From: an uncultured Agathobaculum sp.
Lineage (GTDB): Bacteria > Bacillota > Clostridia > Oscillospirales > Butyricicoccaceae
Reading direction: 5' to 3'
Length of the DNA stretch: 5,491 nucleotides
Assembly (NCBI GenBank): GCA_944376955.1
Contig: CALWEB010000191.1
Coordinates: forward strand, 1 to 5,491
Below are positions 1 to 5,464 of this stretch, in pieces. The notes beneath the pieces are model-generated. The model worked only from the letters and a program-made list of their open reading frames with translations, made no database searches and was not told the origin of the DNA. The position numbers and the translations under genes are program-made. Each line of letters opens with the position of its first letter. Within the stretch, counting starts at the first letter, position 1.

Positions 1-173
1 ACATCAAAACAAACAACCGTGCGGTCGGGCTGCTCATCATCCTGCAATTTGAATAGTGTGGCAAGGAAGCCATACACCGCGTTGGTCGGCAGCCCCTCGT
101 GGTTGGAGAGCTGCCGCACGCCGTAAAACGCGCGGTTTAAAATGCTGTTGCCGTCGATCACCATGATTTTCAT
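1..173 (-). CDS. polA: DNA polymerase I, N-terminal fragment (runs off left edge)
   Basis: Partial gene: only the first 57 codons are inside the window. The product starts MKIMVIDGNSILNRAFYG and continues with a GLPTNAVYGFLATL segment and an EQPD-xx-VVCFD segment. This is the characteristic start of the 5'-3' exonuclease (FEN-like) domain of bacterial Pol I. The Asp in VIDGNS is the first metal-binding acidic residue of that domain. Pol I removes RNA primers and fills gaps in replication and repair. I chose the ATG at 171-173 because GAGGA lies about 8 nt upstream. The internal ATG at 162-164 (fourth codon) is a weaker alternative. The gene follows spo0A on the same strand but is separated from it by a strong terminator and has its own promoter candidate, so it is probably a separate unit. 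The polymerase domain cannot be assessed here. Confidence 0.93.
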   Translation of the reverse strand, partial: MKIMVIDGNSILNRAFYGVRQLSNHEGLPTNAVYGFLATLFKLQDDEQPDRTVVCFD

Positions 174-214
174 CAAAACAGTCCTCATTTTTCTGCAAAT
201 TTCTGCTCAGATTT

Positions 215-243
215 ATTATATCCTATAACTGCGCATATTTCCA
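215..243 (-). promoter_or_regulatory. Candidate sigma-A promoter of polA
   Basis: Read on the minus strand, TGGAAA (238-243, 4 of 6 matches to the -35 consensus) is followed after 17 bp by a perfect TATAAT (215-220). It lies between the spo0A terminator and the polA start, leaving a leader of roughly 35 nt with GAGGA before the ATG. The placement just after a terminator supports it. No start site is measured. Confidence 0.6.
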
Positions 244-245
244 GA

Positions 246-278
246 CAAAATAAGGGACGGAGCGATTCGCCCCGTCCC
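246..278 (-). terminator. Rho-independent terminator after spo0A
   Basis: On the minus strand the arms GGGACGG and CCGTCCC extend inward through a G-U pair and GCG/CGC, giving an 11-bp stem around an AAT loop (254-278). TTATTTTGT follows immediately. It begins 14 nt after the spo0A stop codon. The strong GC stem and U-rich tail make it a convincing intrinsic terminator separating spo0A from polA. Confidence 0.92.
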
Positions 279-292
279 CTGATGCGTTGTGC

Positions 293-1054
293 TTATGCCC
301 CGAACCGCATTTGCAGCCGCAGCCGGTCGGCAATCATAGAGATAAATTCGGAATTGGTTGGTTTTCCTTTGACGCCCGAAACTGTATAGCCGAAATAGCT
401 TTGCAGCGTTTCGATATCGCCGCGATCCCACGCCACCTCGATGGCGTGGCGGATCGCCCGCTCGACGCGCGAGGAAGTGGTCTTGAACTTCTTTGCAATC
501 GACGGATACAGCACCTTGGTAATCGCGCTCACTGCCTCCATATCATTGACCGCCATCATAATCGCTTCACGCAGATACTGATAGCCCTTGATATGCGCCG
601 GTACGCCAACCTGATGGATCACCTCAGTCACGCGCACCTCGAGCGCTTTCCCTTCCCCCGACGGTTCTGCCTCCTGCTTTCCCTCTCGCCACAGACGGAT
701 GCGTTCGCACACCCGCTCGACCTCCATCGGTTTGCGTAGAAACATATCCACGCCCAGCGCCGTGCATTCGGCGCCCGCCTGCGGGCTGGCAAATGCGGAA
801 AGCACCACCACCGCCGTTTTGTTTTGTTCCAATTCGCGCAGGCGGCTGAGTACCATGATCCCATCCATCACCGGCAGCACCAGATCGATGATGAGCAGAT
901 CAGGCCGCAGTTCCTGCACAGCCGCCAAAGCTTTTCCGCCGTCTTCCGCGATTCCAACCAATTCCATATCATCGGTTTTTTCAAGCGCCGCAGCCATGTG
1001 CGCGCAAAATTCGCTGTCGCCGTCCGCGAGCAATACCCGGATTTTCTGTTCCAT
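293..1054 (-). CDS. spo0A: Spo0A, master response regulator of sporulation
   Basis: Cytoplasmic phosphorelay response regulator, 253 aa (B. subtilis Spo0A is 267 aa). Residues 1-120 form the receiver domain, with the phospho-acceptor D57 in LLIIDLVLPVMDG, the switch Ser at LSAF (S86) and K108 in LRKPM. A short acidic/polar linker covers about 122-137. Residues 138-253 form the Spo0A effector domain, with the family signatures VPAHIKGYQYLREAI, TKVLYPSIAKKF and the DNA-recognition helix TSSRVERAIRHAIEVAW, then FGYTVS and KPTNSEFI. These are near-identical to B. subtilis and leave no doubt about identity. Phosphorylated Spo0A binds 0A boxes (TGTCGAA). An unusual point is that the second acidic-pocket residue is Gly (ADGDSEF where B. 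subtilis has ADDNRE). The start is the ATG at 1052-1054; the Shine-Dalgarno is weak (GGAAAG about 14 nt upstream). The gene lies 158 bp downstream of spoIVB, with Spo0A boxes in the gap, so autoregulation is likely. Confidence 0.98.
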   Translation of the reverse strand: MEQKIRVLLADGDSEFCAHMAAALEKTDDMELVGIAEDGGKALAAVQELRPDLLIIDLVLPVMDGIMVLSRLRELEQNKTAVVVLSAFASPQAGAECTALGVDMFLRKPMEVERVCERIRLWREGKQEAEPSGEGKALEVRVTEVIHQVGVPAHIKGYQYLREAIMMAVNDMEAVSAITKVLYPSIAKKFKTTSSRVERAIRHAIEVAWDRGDIETLQSYFGYTVSGVKGKPTNSEFISMIADRLRLQMRFGA

Positions 1055-1094
1055 GTTGTCTATACCAGCTTTCCGAAAATTTGTCGTCTCTCTT

Positions 1095-1135
1095 TCTTGT
1101 CACTAATTTACCATATAATTCCAACTTATTCAAGC
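1095..1135 (-). promoter_or_regulatory. Candidate spo0A core promoter
   Basis: On the minus strand, within positions about 1104-1133, TTGAAT is followed after 17 bp by TAAATT, which is preceded by TGG (an extended -10 arrangement). Each hexamer matches the sigma-A consensus at 4 of 6 positions. It sits about 30 bp downstream of the 0A-box array and about 50 bp before the spo0A start codon. I looked for the sigma-H pattern (AGGAWWT with GAAT) known for the B. subtilis spo0A sporulation promoter and saw no good match. The element is a prediction only. Confidence 0.4.
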
Positions 1136-1162
1136 GAAATCTCAAAATCCGGCATTTTTTCT

Positions 1163-1199
1163 CTCGACACGGTTCGACATTTTTCGACATTTCGCGACG
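1163..1199 (-). promoter_or_regulatory. Tandem Spo0A-binding (0A) boxes, 10-bp phased
   Basis: Read on the minus strand there are two perfect 0A boxes TGTCGAA (1183-1189 and 1173-1179), one near-perfect TGTCGAG (1163-1169), and a degenerate CGTCGCG (1193-1199, 4 of 7). All start exactly 10 bp apart, one helical turn. Spo0A's C-terminal domain is known to bind tandem 0A boxes spaced 10 bp as a head-to-tail dimer. Here the array is placed upstream of the spo0A core promoter and oriented toward spo0A. The gene for the cognate protein is adjacent. The most economical reading is positive or negative autoregulation of spo0A by Spo0A~P. Confidence 0.88.
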
Positions 1200-1212
1200 C
1201 CTTCCGTTTTTC

Positions 1213-2226
1213 TTAGTTCTCCATTTCCTCGATCATCCGCTCAATACCGATCGCATAGCCGCAGGTCGGGTCGTTGACCAGCACATGGGTTACCGCACCG
1301 ATCAGCTTGCCGTTTTGCAGCACCGGCGAGCCCGACATACCTTGCACAATACCGCCGGTCTTTTCAAGCAGTTCGGGATCGGTCACGCGCAGCATCATGC
1401 CGCGCCCATACTCATCATCCTCCGGATAAATCTTCTCTACCTGCACAGAATACTTTTCTACCGTGTCCCCTTCGACATTGGTCAGAATCTCCGCTTCTCC
1501 CACTTGGATTTCATCGGCCGAAGCCACCGGGACGGATTCCAGAGACGCATAGATGGAACTGTCGGTCAGTGTGCCGAAAATACCGCTTTCGGTGTTTTCC
1601 TCTACCGTGCCGATCTTGTTGTCCGAAGCGAATTCGCCTTGCAGCGCACCCGGTTCACCAGCCTCGCCGCGCTGTACCGATGCAACCGATGACTGGATCA
1701 AGCTGCCATCCCGCAAGGGGATCAGTACACCGGTTTCGTTGTCACAGATTCCATGTCCCAGCGAACCATACGCACCGGTTTCCGGATCGACATAGGTCAG
1801 CGTGCCGATGCCCGCCATACCGTCGCGCGCCAGTACACCGATTCGGTATACGCCATCCTCATCCGCGCATGGGGTCACCGTCACCGTACGACTGCTGCCG
1901 TCGTTTTCGAGCGTCAGCTCCACCGGTTGCCCGCCGGAAAGCGCGATCTGTTTTTGCAGATCATCGTTGGCGCTGACTTTTGCTCCGTTGACTTCCACGA
2001 TCAGGTCGCCTTCCTTGACACCCGCATCCTGTGCGGGGCAAATAGCGCTGCCCGCCGTCTGCACATCATCCAGCCGTACGACCAGCACCCCTTCGGCACT
2101 CATCTGGATGCCGACCGTATGCCCGATAGGGATGAGGGAGGAAATCTCGGCCGCCTGCGCGGAAACCAGCATTGCTAAGGTCAAAAACAGGGAAATTGCG
2201 ATTTTTTTTGCATTTCGTTGCTGCAT
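1213..2226 (-). CDS. spoIVB: SpoIVB, forespore signalling serine peptidase (S55)
   Basis: 337-aa secreted/membrane-associated protease, made in the forespore in studied species and released to the intermembrane space, where it triggers SpoIVFB-dependent activation of sigma-K. Domains: N-terminal hydrophobic segment, about residues 8-26 (signal/anchor); PDZ domain, about 36-118, with the DAGVKEGDLIVEVNG carboxylate-binding-type segment; SpoIVB peptidase domain, about 130-337. The catalytic residues can be assigned by spacing: His158 in GSLGHG, Asp283 in RVTDPELL and Ser298 in QGMSGSP. The Asp-Ser distance of 15 matches B. subtilis D363-S378, and the His-Ser distance of 140 compares with 142. 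It is shorter than B. subtilis SpoIVB (426 aa); the missing length is N-terminal, mostly before the PDZ domain. Start ATG at 2224-2226 with an excellent GGAGGTGA. No terminator is seen between it and spo0A, so some readthrough into spo0A is possible. The recN gene that often precedes spoIVB is absent; a LysR gene lies there instead. Confidence 0.96.
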   Translation of the reverse strand: MQQRNAKKIAISLFLTLAMLVSAQAAEISSLIPIGHTVGIQMSAEGVLVVRLDDVQTAGSAICPAQDAGVKEGDLIVEVNGAKVSANDDLQKQIALSGGQPVELTLENDGSSRTVTVTPCADEDGVYRIGVLARDGMAGIGTLTYVDPETGAYGSLGHGICDNETGVLIPLRDGSLIQSSVASVQRGEAGEPGALQGEFASDNKIGTVEENTESGIFGTLTDSSIYASLESVPVASADEIQVGEAEILTNVEGDTVEKYSVQVEKIYPEDDEYGRGMMLRVTDPELLEKTGGIVQGMSGSPVLQNGKLIGAVTHVLVNDPTCGYAIGIERMIEEMEN

Positions 2227-2283
2227 TTTTTCACCTCCGCGTTTACTATGCCACGCACTGCCCGAAAAACGCCTGTGAAGCTT

Positions 2284-2312
2284 TGCTATTCCCGCTGGAT
2301 TTTTGGCTATGC
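2284..2312 (-). promoter_or_regulatory. Possible forespore (sigma-F/G-like) promoter of spoIVB
   Basis: On the minus strand, GCATA (2308-2312) fits the sigma-F -35 pattern. It is followed after 14 bp by GGGAATAGCA (2284-2293), which fits the GGnrAnAnTw -10 pattern except for one position. The spacing is a little short. It would give a leader of about 50 nt ending in the strong spoIVB ribosome-binding site. The spoIVB promoter must lie between the start codon and the upstream terminator (about 2227-2349) if it is independent, which adds some weight. This remains a weak motif call. Confidence 0.25.
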
Positions 2313-2349
2313 GAAAAGACTTTGGTGTTGGGAAGTTTTTCTCTTACAC

Positions 2350-2392
2350 AAAAACGGCAGTTTCCCCGCATGTCTTTGGAGAAAACCACCGT
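2350..2392 (-). terminator. Rho-independent terminator after the LysR gene
   Basis: On the minus strand a stem of about 14 bp, with several G-U pairs, forms between ACGGTGGTTTTCTC and GGGGAAACTGCCGT. The loop is about 11 nt, and TTTTTGTG follows (A-run at 2350-2354 on the plus strand). It begins about 40 nt after the LysR stop codon. It should insulate spoIVB from the regulator gene upstream. The rest of the 205-bp gap (2227-2431) shows only the spoIVB ribosome-binding site and a weak promoter candidate. Confidence 0.75.
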
Positions 2393-2431
2393 CTTTTACA
2401 CAACTTTACAAAGCAAACTATCCGCTTTACG

Positions 2432-3292
2432 CTATTCCATCCAGTCCGACCATGTGTGCGCGAACTGGTTATCTTTCAGGCAGACAAAATGGAATGCACC
2501 GCTCAGTTGCTCCCCTTCCAGCGTAAACTGCGCAAGTGTTCCCGCCGCCAATTCCTGTTCTACCGCCGCCGCATACAGGAAGGAAACGCCCATGCCATCC
2601 CGGACCAACGCTTTGATCATCGAAAAATCGCTGATGCAAGTCAGGTTGGGAAAACTGTGCAGCGTGCGGCTGCGGCGATGCAGCGCCTGCTCAAACACCG
2701 CACGCGTCCCCGAACCCGCCTCGCGCACAATCAGCCGTTCCGCCTGCAATTCTTCAAACGGCACCGCGCGTCCGGCAAAGCGATGCGCCGGCGCACACAC
2801 CCCCAGGAACGCCTCCTGCCGGTATCGTTTCGCCGCATACTTCTCCTGATCAAAAAAACCCTCCACAAGCGCAAAATCCAGCCGTCCGCCCTCCAATTCG
2901 CGCAACAGAATCTGGGTGTTTTCCACCAGCAGGGAAAAACGGGCATTGGGATGAGTCCGCAAAAACCGCTGCACCTGCGGGGCAATCACAAACTCCCCAA
3001 TGGTTTTGGTGGCGCCCACACGCAGCGACACCGTCTCCGGACTTGCCATACATTGCTCTACCTTATCGCAGTTATATGCCAGCGAACGCGCCAGCTCCCG
3101 CAGGCGCAAACCAGCTTCGGTCAGACGCAGCGTCTTCCCTTCATACGAAAACAGACGGCAGCCATAATGGTCTTCTAAAAAATGGACATGATGGGTCACG
3201 GCAGGCTGCGTGATGCACAGCCGATCGGCAGCGCGGGTATAGTTCATCGTTTCACACAGCACCAAAAAAGTATGCAATCTCGGGTCCAGCAT
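2432..3292 (-). CDS. LysR-family transcriptional regulator, divergent from yeiH-like gene
   Basis: 286-aa LysR-type regulator of the usual family length. The N-terminal winged helix-turn-helix spans about residues 1-60: LHTFLVLCETMNYTRAADRL, then the recognition region CITQPAVTHHVHFLED and the wing LFSYEGKTLRLTEAG. A coiled-coil linker helix spans about 62-88. Residues from about 90 to the end form the two-lobed inducer-binding fold (LRVGATKTIGEFVIAPQVQRF; FALVEG; IVREAGSGTRAVFEQAL; GMGVSFLY). I start it at the ATG at 3290-3292 because AGGTGA lies 5 nt upstream. An in-frame ATG 18 bp further upstream would place that ribosome-binding site inside the gene. Divergence from a YeiH-family transporter matches the yeiE-yeiH arrangement of enterobacteria, where YeiE is linked to sulfite response. 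By context this is probably the local activator of the transporter; the inducer is not readable from sequence. Confidence 0.93.
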   Translation of the reverse strand: MLDPRLHTFLVLCETMNYTRAADRLCITQPAVTHHVHFLEDHYGCRLFSYEGKTLRLTEAGLRLRELARSLAYNCDKVEQCMASPETVSLRVGATKTIGEFVIAPQVQRFLRTHPNARFSLLVENTQILLRELEGGRLDFALVEGFFDQEKYAAKRYRQEAFLGVCAPAHRFAGRAVPFEELQAERLIVREAGSGTRAVFEQALHRRSRTLHSFPNLTCISDFSMIKALVRDGMGVSFLYAAAVEQELAAGTLAQFTLEGEQLSGAFHFVCLKDNQFAHTWSDWME

Positions 3293-3301
3293 AAAATCAC
3301 C

Positions 3302-3328
3302 TATAAGCACAATTAATGGTAATATAAG
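3302..3328. promoter_or_regulatory. Candidate LysR operator in the divergent gap
   Basis: A dyad ATTA-ATGG-TAAT (3312-3323) is flanked by two direct copies of TATAAG (3302-3307 and 3323-3328), whose starts are 21 bp apart (two helical turns). The element lies just before the regulator start codon and about 35-60 bp upstream of the transporter -10. Short AT-rich dyads are typical of LysR recognition sites, but AT-rich DNA yields such dyads by chance. Confidence 0.3.
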
Positions 3329-3338
3329 TATTCTTCAT

Positions 3339-3367
3339 TTTAATTTATCTTACAGCTATATTATAAT
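3339..3367 (+). promoter_or_regulatory. Candidate promoter of the yeiH-like gene
   Basis: A perfect TATAAT (3362-3367) has only a poor -35 (TTTAAT, 3 of 6) 17 bp upstream. A good -10 with a weak -35 is what an activator-dependent promoter usually looks like. The transcript would carry a purine-rich leader with AAGGA about 8 nt before the ATG at 3402. Confidence 0.5.
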
Positions 3368-3370
3368 CAA
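3342..3370 (-). promoter_or_regulatory. Candidate promoter of the LysR gene
   Basis: On the minus strand, TTGATT (3365-3370) is followed after 17 bp by TAAATT (3342-3347). Each hexamer matches consensus at 4 of 6 positions. It overlaps the rightward transporter promoter, as is common for LysR divergent pairs where the regulator represses itself. Confidence 0.35.
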
Positions 3371-3401
3371 GAAAAAAGAGAAAAAGAAGAAGGAAAACAA
3401 C

Positions 3402-4553
3402 ATGCAATTTATCAAACAAAATGGTCCCGGCCTGCTGCTCTGTCTAATCATCGCCCTCCCCTGTTGGTATCTGGGGCAACTGTTTCCTGTAATCGGCGGA
3501 CCGGTGTTTGCCATTGTAGCCGGTATGATCATCACGCTGCTTTGGAAAAACCAAGCCAATTTTGCCAATGGGATCACGTTCACCTCCAAAAAGATCCTGC
3601 AATACGCGGTCATTCTGCTGGGCTTTGGCCTGAATCTGTCTGAAATCGCAAAAGTCGGCGCGCTTTCGCTGCCCATCATCTGCTCGACCATCGCCACCTC
3701 GCTGATCATTGCCTTTCTCCTGTACCGTTTCATGAAAATCCCGGCCAACATCTCCACACTGGTCGGCGTCGGCTCATCAATCTGCGGCGGCTCCGCCATC
3801 GCAGCCACCGCACCGGTCATCGGCGCGGACGACGAGGAGATCGCACAGGCGATTTCGGTCATTTTCCTGTTCAATGTACTGGCCGCCCTCATTTTCCCTT
3901 CGTTCGGCGGCGCCATCGGCTTGACCAACGACGGCTTCGGCCTGTTCGCCGGCACCGCGATCAATGACACTTCCTCGGTCACCGCAGCCGCTTCCACTTG
4001 GGATACGCTGCACGGCACACAGGGCGCAGTGCTGGCATACGCCACCATCGTCAAGCTGACGCGCACGCTTGCCATCATCCCGATTACGCTTGCACTGGCG
4101 TTCTGGCAGGTACGGCAGGCCAAGCGCAACCACCCGGCCCGCCGCGGCAGCTTCCCGCTCAAGCAGATCTTCCCCTTTCTCATCCTGCTTTTCGTGCTTG
4201 CCTCGATCATCACCACGGTGGCAACCATGGGTGGTGTAGATGCAGCGGTATTTACCCCCTTTAAATCGCTTTCCAAGTTTTTCATTATTATGGCCATGGC
4301 TGCCATCGGCCTGCACACCAATATCATCAAACTCGTGCGCACCGGCGGCAAGCCGATCCTGATGGGCTTTTGCTGCTGGGTCTGCTGTAACGCAGACAGC
4401 AAAAGCGGCGGTTTGCCCGATTGGAGCCGGGCAAACCGCCGCTTTCTTTACCGATTACTGGCTCAAACCGTGCCGAGCGTTTTTGCACAGGGCAGGCCAA
4501 AACCGTCACGCGCAGCGCGCACGCCGCAGCCGATGGCTTTCGCCATCACATAG
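3402..4553 (+). CDS. YeiH/UPF0324-family transporter (putative sulfate/sulfite exporter), aberrant C-terminus
   Basis: Polytopic inner-membrane protein of the PSE/UPF0324 (PF03601) family. Family marks in order: GPVFAIVAGMII (33-44), ILLGFGLNLSEI (71-82), GVGSSICGGSAIAATAPVIGADDEE (122-146), FAGTAINDTSSVTAAA (182-197), KLTRTLAIIP (218-227) and MAMAAIGLHTNIIKL (297-311). About nine or ten hydrophobic helices are visible. YeiH relatives are annotated as sulfate exporters and connected to sulfite handling by their regulator; transport is not shown biochemically for most members. Start ATG at 3402 with AAGGA 8 nt upstream. Family-like sequence stops near residue 327 (KPILMGFCCWV), where relatives continue about 20 residues to finish the last helix. 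Beyond it the frame is hydrophilic, crosses the terminator at 4402-4445, and is antisense to the peptidase gene until TAG at 4551. The true functional end is probably near 4382; a 3' deletion, frameshift or sequence error is likely. Confidence 0.85.
   Translation: MQFIKQNGPGLLLCLIIALPCWYLGQLFPVIGGPVFAIVAGMIITLLWKNQANFANGITFTSKKILQYAVILLGFGLNLSEIAKVGALSLPIICSTIATSLIIAFLLYRFMKIPANISTLVGVGSSICGGSAIAATAPVIGADDEEIAQAISVIFLFNVLAALIFPSFGGAIGLTNDGFGLFAGTAINDTSSVTAAASTWDTLHGTQGAVLAYATIVKLTRTLAIIPITLALAFWQVRQAKRNHPARRGSFPLKQIFPFLILLFVLASIITTVATMGGVDAAVFTPFKSLSKFFIIMAMAAIGLHTNIIKLVRTGGKPILMGFCCWVCCNADSKSGGLPDWSRANRRFLYRLLAQTVPSVFAQGRPKPSRAARTPQPMAFAIT
4400..4450. terminator. Bidirectional terminator between convergent genes
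   Basis: A perfect 18-bp inverted repeat (4402-4419 with 4428-4445) encloses an 8-nt loop. The right side is followed by CTTT; the left side read on the minus strand ends CTTTTGC. The stem is GC-rich and has U-rich flanks on both strands, so it can stop transcription from the yeiH-like gene (plus) and from the P1 peptidase gene (minus). On the plus side it lies inside the open frame of the transporter, which is abnormal. On the minus side it starts about 18 nt after the peptidase stop. Confidence 0.93.
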
Positions 4554-5449
4554 GACGCAAGCGTACCAACTGCGTTCAGGTCGGCTTTTTCGTGACCGAC
4601 CGAAGACGCATAGATCGAATCACCGTCCGCCGTGGTATGTACCGGCCGGATGGCGCGCGCAAAGCCGTTATGCGCCATGGAAGCAACGCGCGTCAGCTCT
4701 GCCTTGCTGAACGCCGCGTTGGTCACGATCGCACCGATCGTGGTGTTGGTTGCGGTCTTTTTGTTGGCGGAAAACGGATTGCGCGCCGTTTCAATGCCTA
4801 CATACATCTGCTCCTCGGTCGAGCGTAAGCCGCGTCCGTCCTCGCTGCGCAGGCCGGCGATCTGCCGACCGGTATCCACATCAAAAATGTCGCCCAGCGC
4901 GTTGACCACAACAATCGCCCCGACGCGAATGGCGCCTGCCTGCACCGCATACGCACCGATGCCGCTCTTCATAGCGTAAGGCGCGCCGCAGAATTTGCCG
5001 ACCGTCGCGCCCATGCCGCCGCCCACACAGCCCAGCTTCAGCTCGGTGCGCGAAGCCTGCTCACACGCACGATACGCCATCGCACCGTCCGGTCGGACGG
5101 TCTTGTCCCCGATCGCGAGGTCGAAAATACACGACTGCGCCACGAGCGGCACGGGCGTGATGCCAGTGTCAAAGCCGATGCCGCGCTCCTCCAAAAAGCG
5201 CATGACGCCGCCCGCGGCATCCAGTCCAAAGGCCGACCCGCCCGAAAGCACCAAGGCGTGCAGCCCCGCTGCATCCGCCACCGGCGCGAGCAGCGGCGTT
5301 TCACGGCTGGCCGGACCACCGCCGCGAATATCCACACCCGTGGGTGCGCACGCATCAAACAGCAGCACCGTCACACCCGTACCTGCGGCCTCGTCCTGCG
5401 CCTGACCGACCTGAAACCCGCCGACCTGCATAAAATCAATCTGCTGCAT
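4463..5449 (-). CDS. P1-family N-terminal-nucleophile peptidase (DmpA/NylC-like)
   Basis: 328-aa self-processing hydrolase of the P1/S58 family. Members act as L-aminopeptidase/D-amidase (DmpA), beta-peptidyl aminopeptidase (BapA) or nylon-oligomer hydrolase (NylC); the substrate here cannot be told. Family marks (residues from the chosen start): VLSGGSAFGLDAAGGVMRFLEERGIGF (67-93), FDLAIGDK (109-116), CVGGGMGATVGK (141-152), KSGIG (161-165), VVVNALGD (180-187) and the processing site ATNTTIGAIVTNA (233-245). Cleavage is expected between N235 and T236, freeing Thr as nucleophile and giving chains of 235 and 93 residues, like NylC (N266/T267, small 9-kDa chain). K161 and N183 are likely the other catalytic residues by motif context. 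I chose the ATG at 5447-5449: GGAGG lies 6 nt upstream, while the ATG at 5453-5455 abuts the GGAGG directly. No signal peptide, so cytoplasmic. Confidence 0.93.
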   Translation of the reverse strand: MQQIDFMQVGGFQVGQAQDEAAGTGVTVLLFDACAPTGVDIRGGGPASRETPLLAPVADAAGLHALVLSGGSAFGLDAAGGVMRFLEERGIGFDTGITPVPLVAQSCIFDLAIGDKTVRPDGAMAYRACEQASRTELKLGCVGGGMGATVGKFCGAPYAMKSGIGAYAVQAGAIRVGAIVVVNALGDIFDVDTGRQIAGLRSEDGRGLRSTEEQMYVGIETARNPFSANKKTATNTTIGAIVTNAAFSKAELTRVASMAHNGFARAIRPVHTTADGDSIYASSVGHEKADLNAVGTLASYVMAKAIGCGVRAARDGFGLPCAKTLGTV

Positions 5450-5464
5450 AACCATCCTCCTGAG

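Noticed and set aside
2244..2250. CATAGTA resembling a sigma-G -10 upstream of spoIVB
   Set aside because: It is too close to the start codon: transcription would begin inside the Shine-Dalgarno. No matching -35 lies at 18 bp.
2303..3178. 291-codon open frame on the plus strand opposite the LysR gene
   Set aside because: It is a shadow of the LysR coding strand: low-complexity Arg/His/Gln-rich sequence, no family resemblance, and no convincing ribosome-binding site.
4380..4397. Small inverted repeat GTCTGC-N6-GCAGAC just before the big terminator
   Set aside because: A six-base stem is expected by chance and has no U-tract; it was not scored as a separate element.
3356..4402. 348-codon open frame on the minus strand opposite the yeiH-like gene
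   Set aside because: It starts in the AT-rich leader (Phe/Ile run) and is Met/Ala/Ser-rich antisense of a clear membrane transporter.
5038..5358. 106-codon minus-strand frame inside the P1 peptidase
   Set aside because: It is an alternative-frame shadow (Arg/Trp-rich) of the confident peptidase gene.
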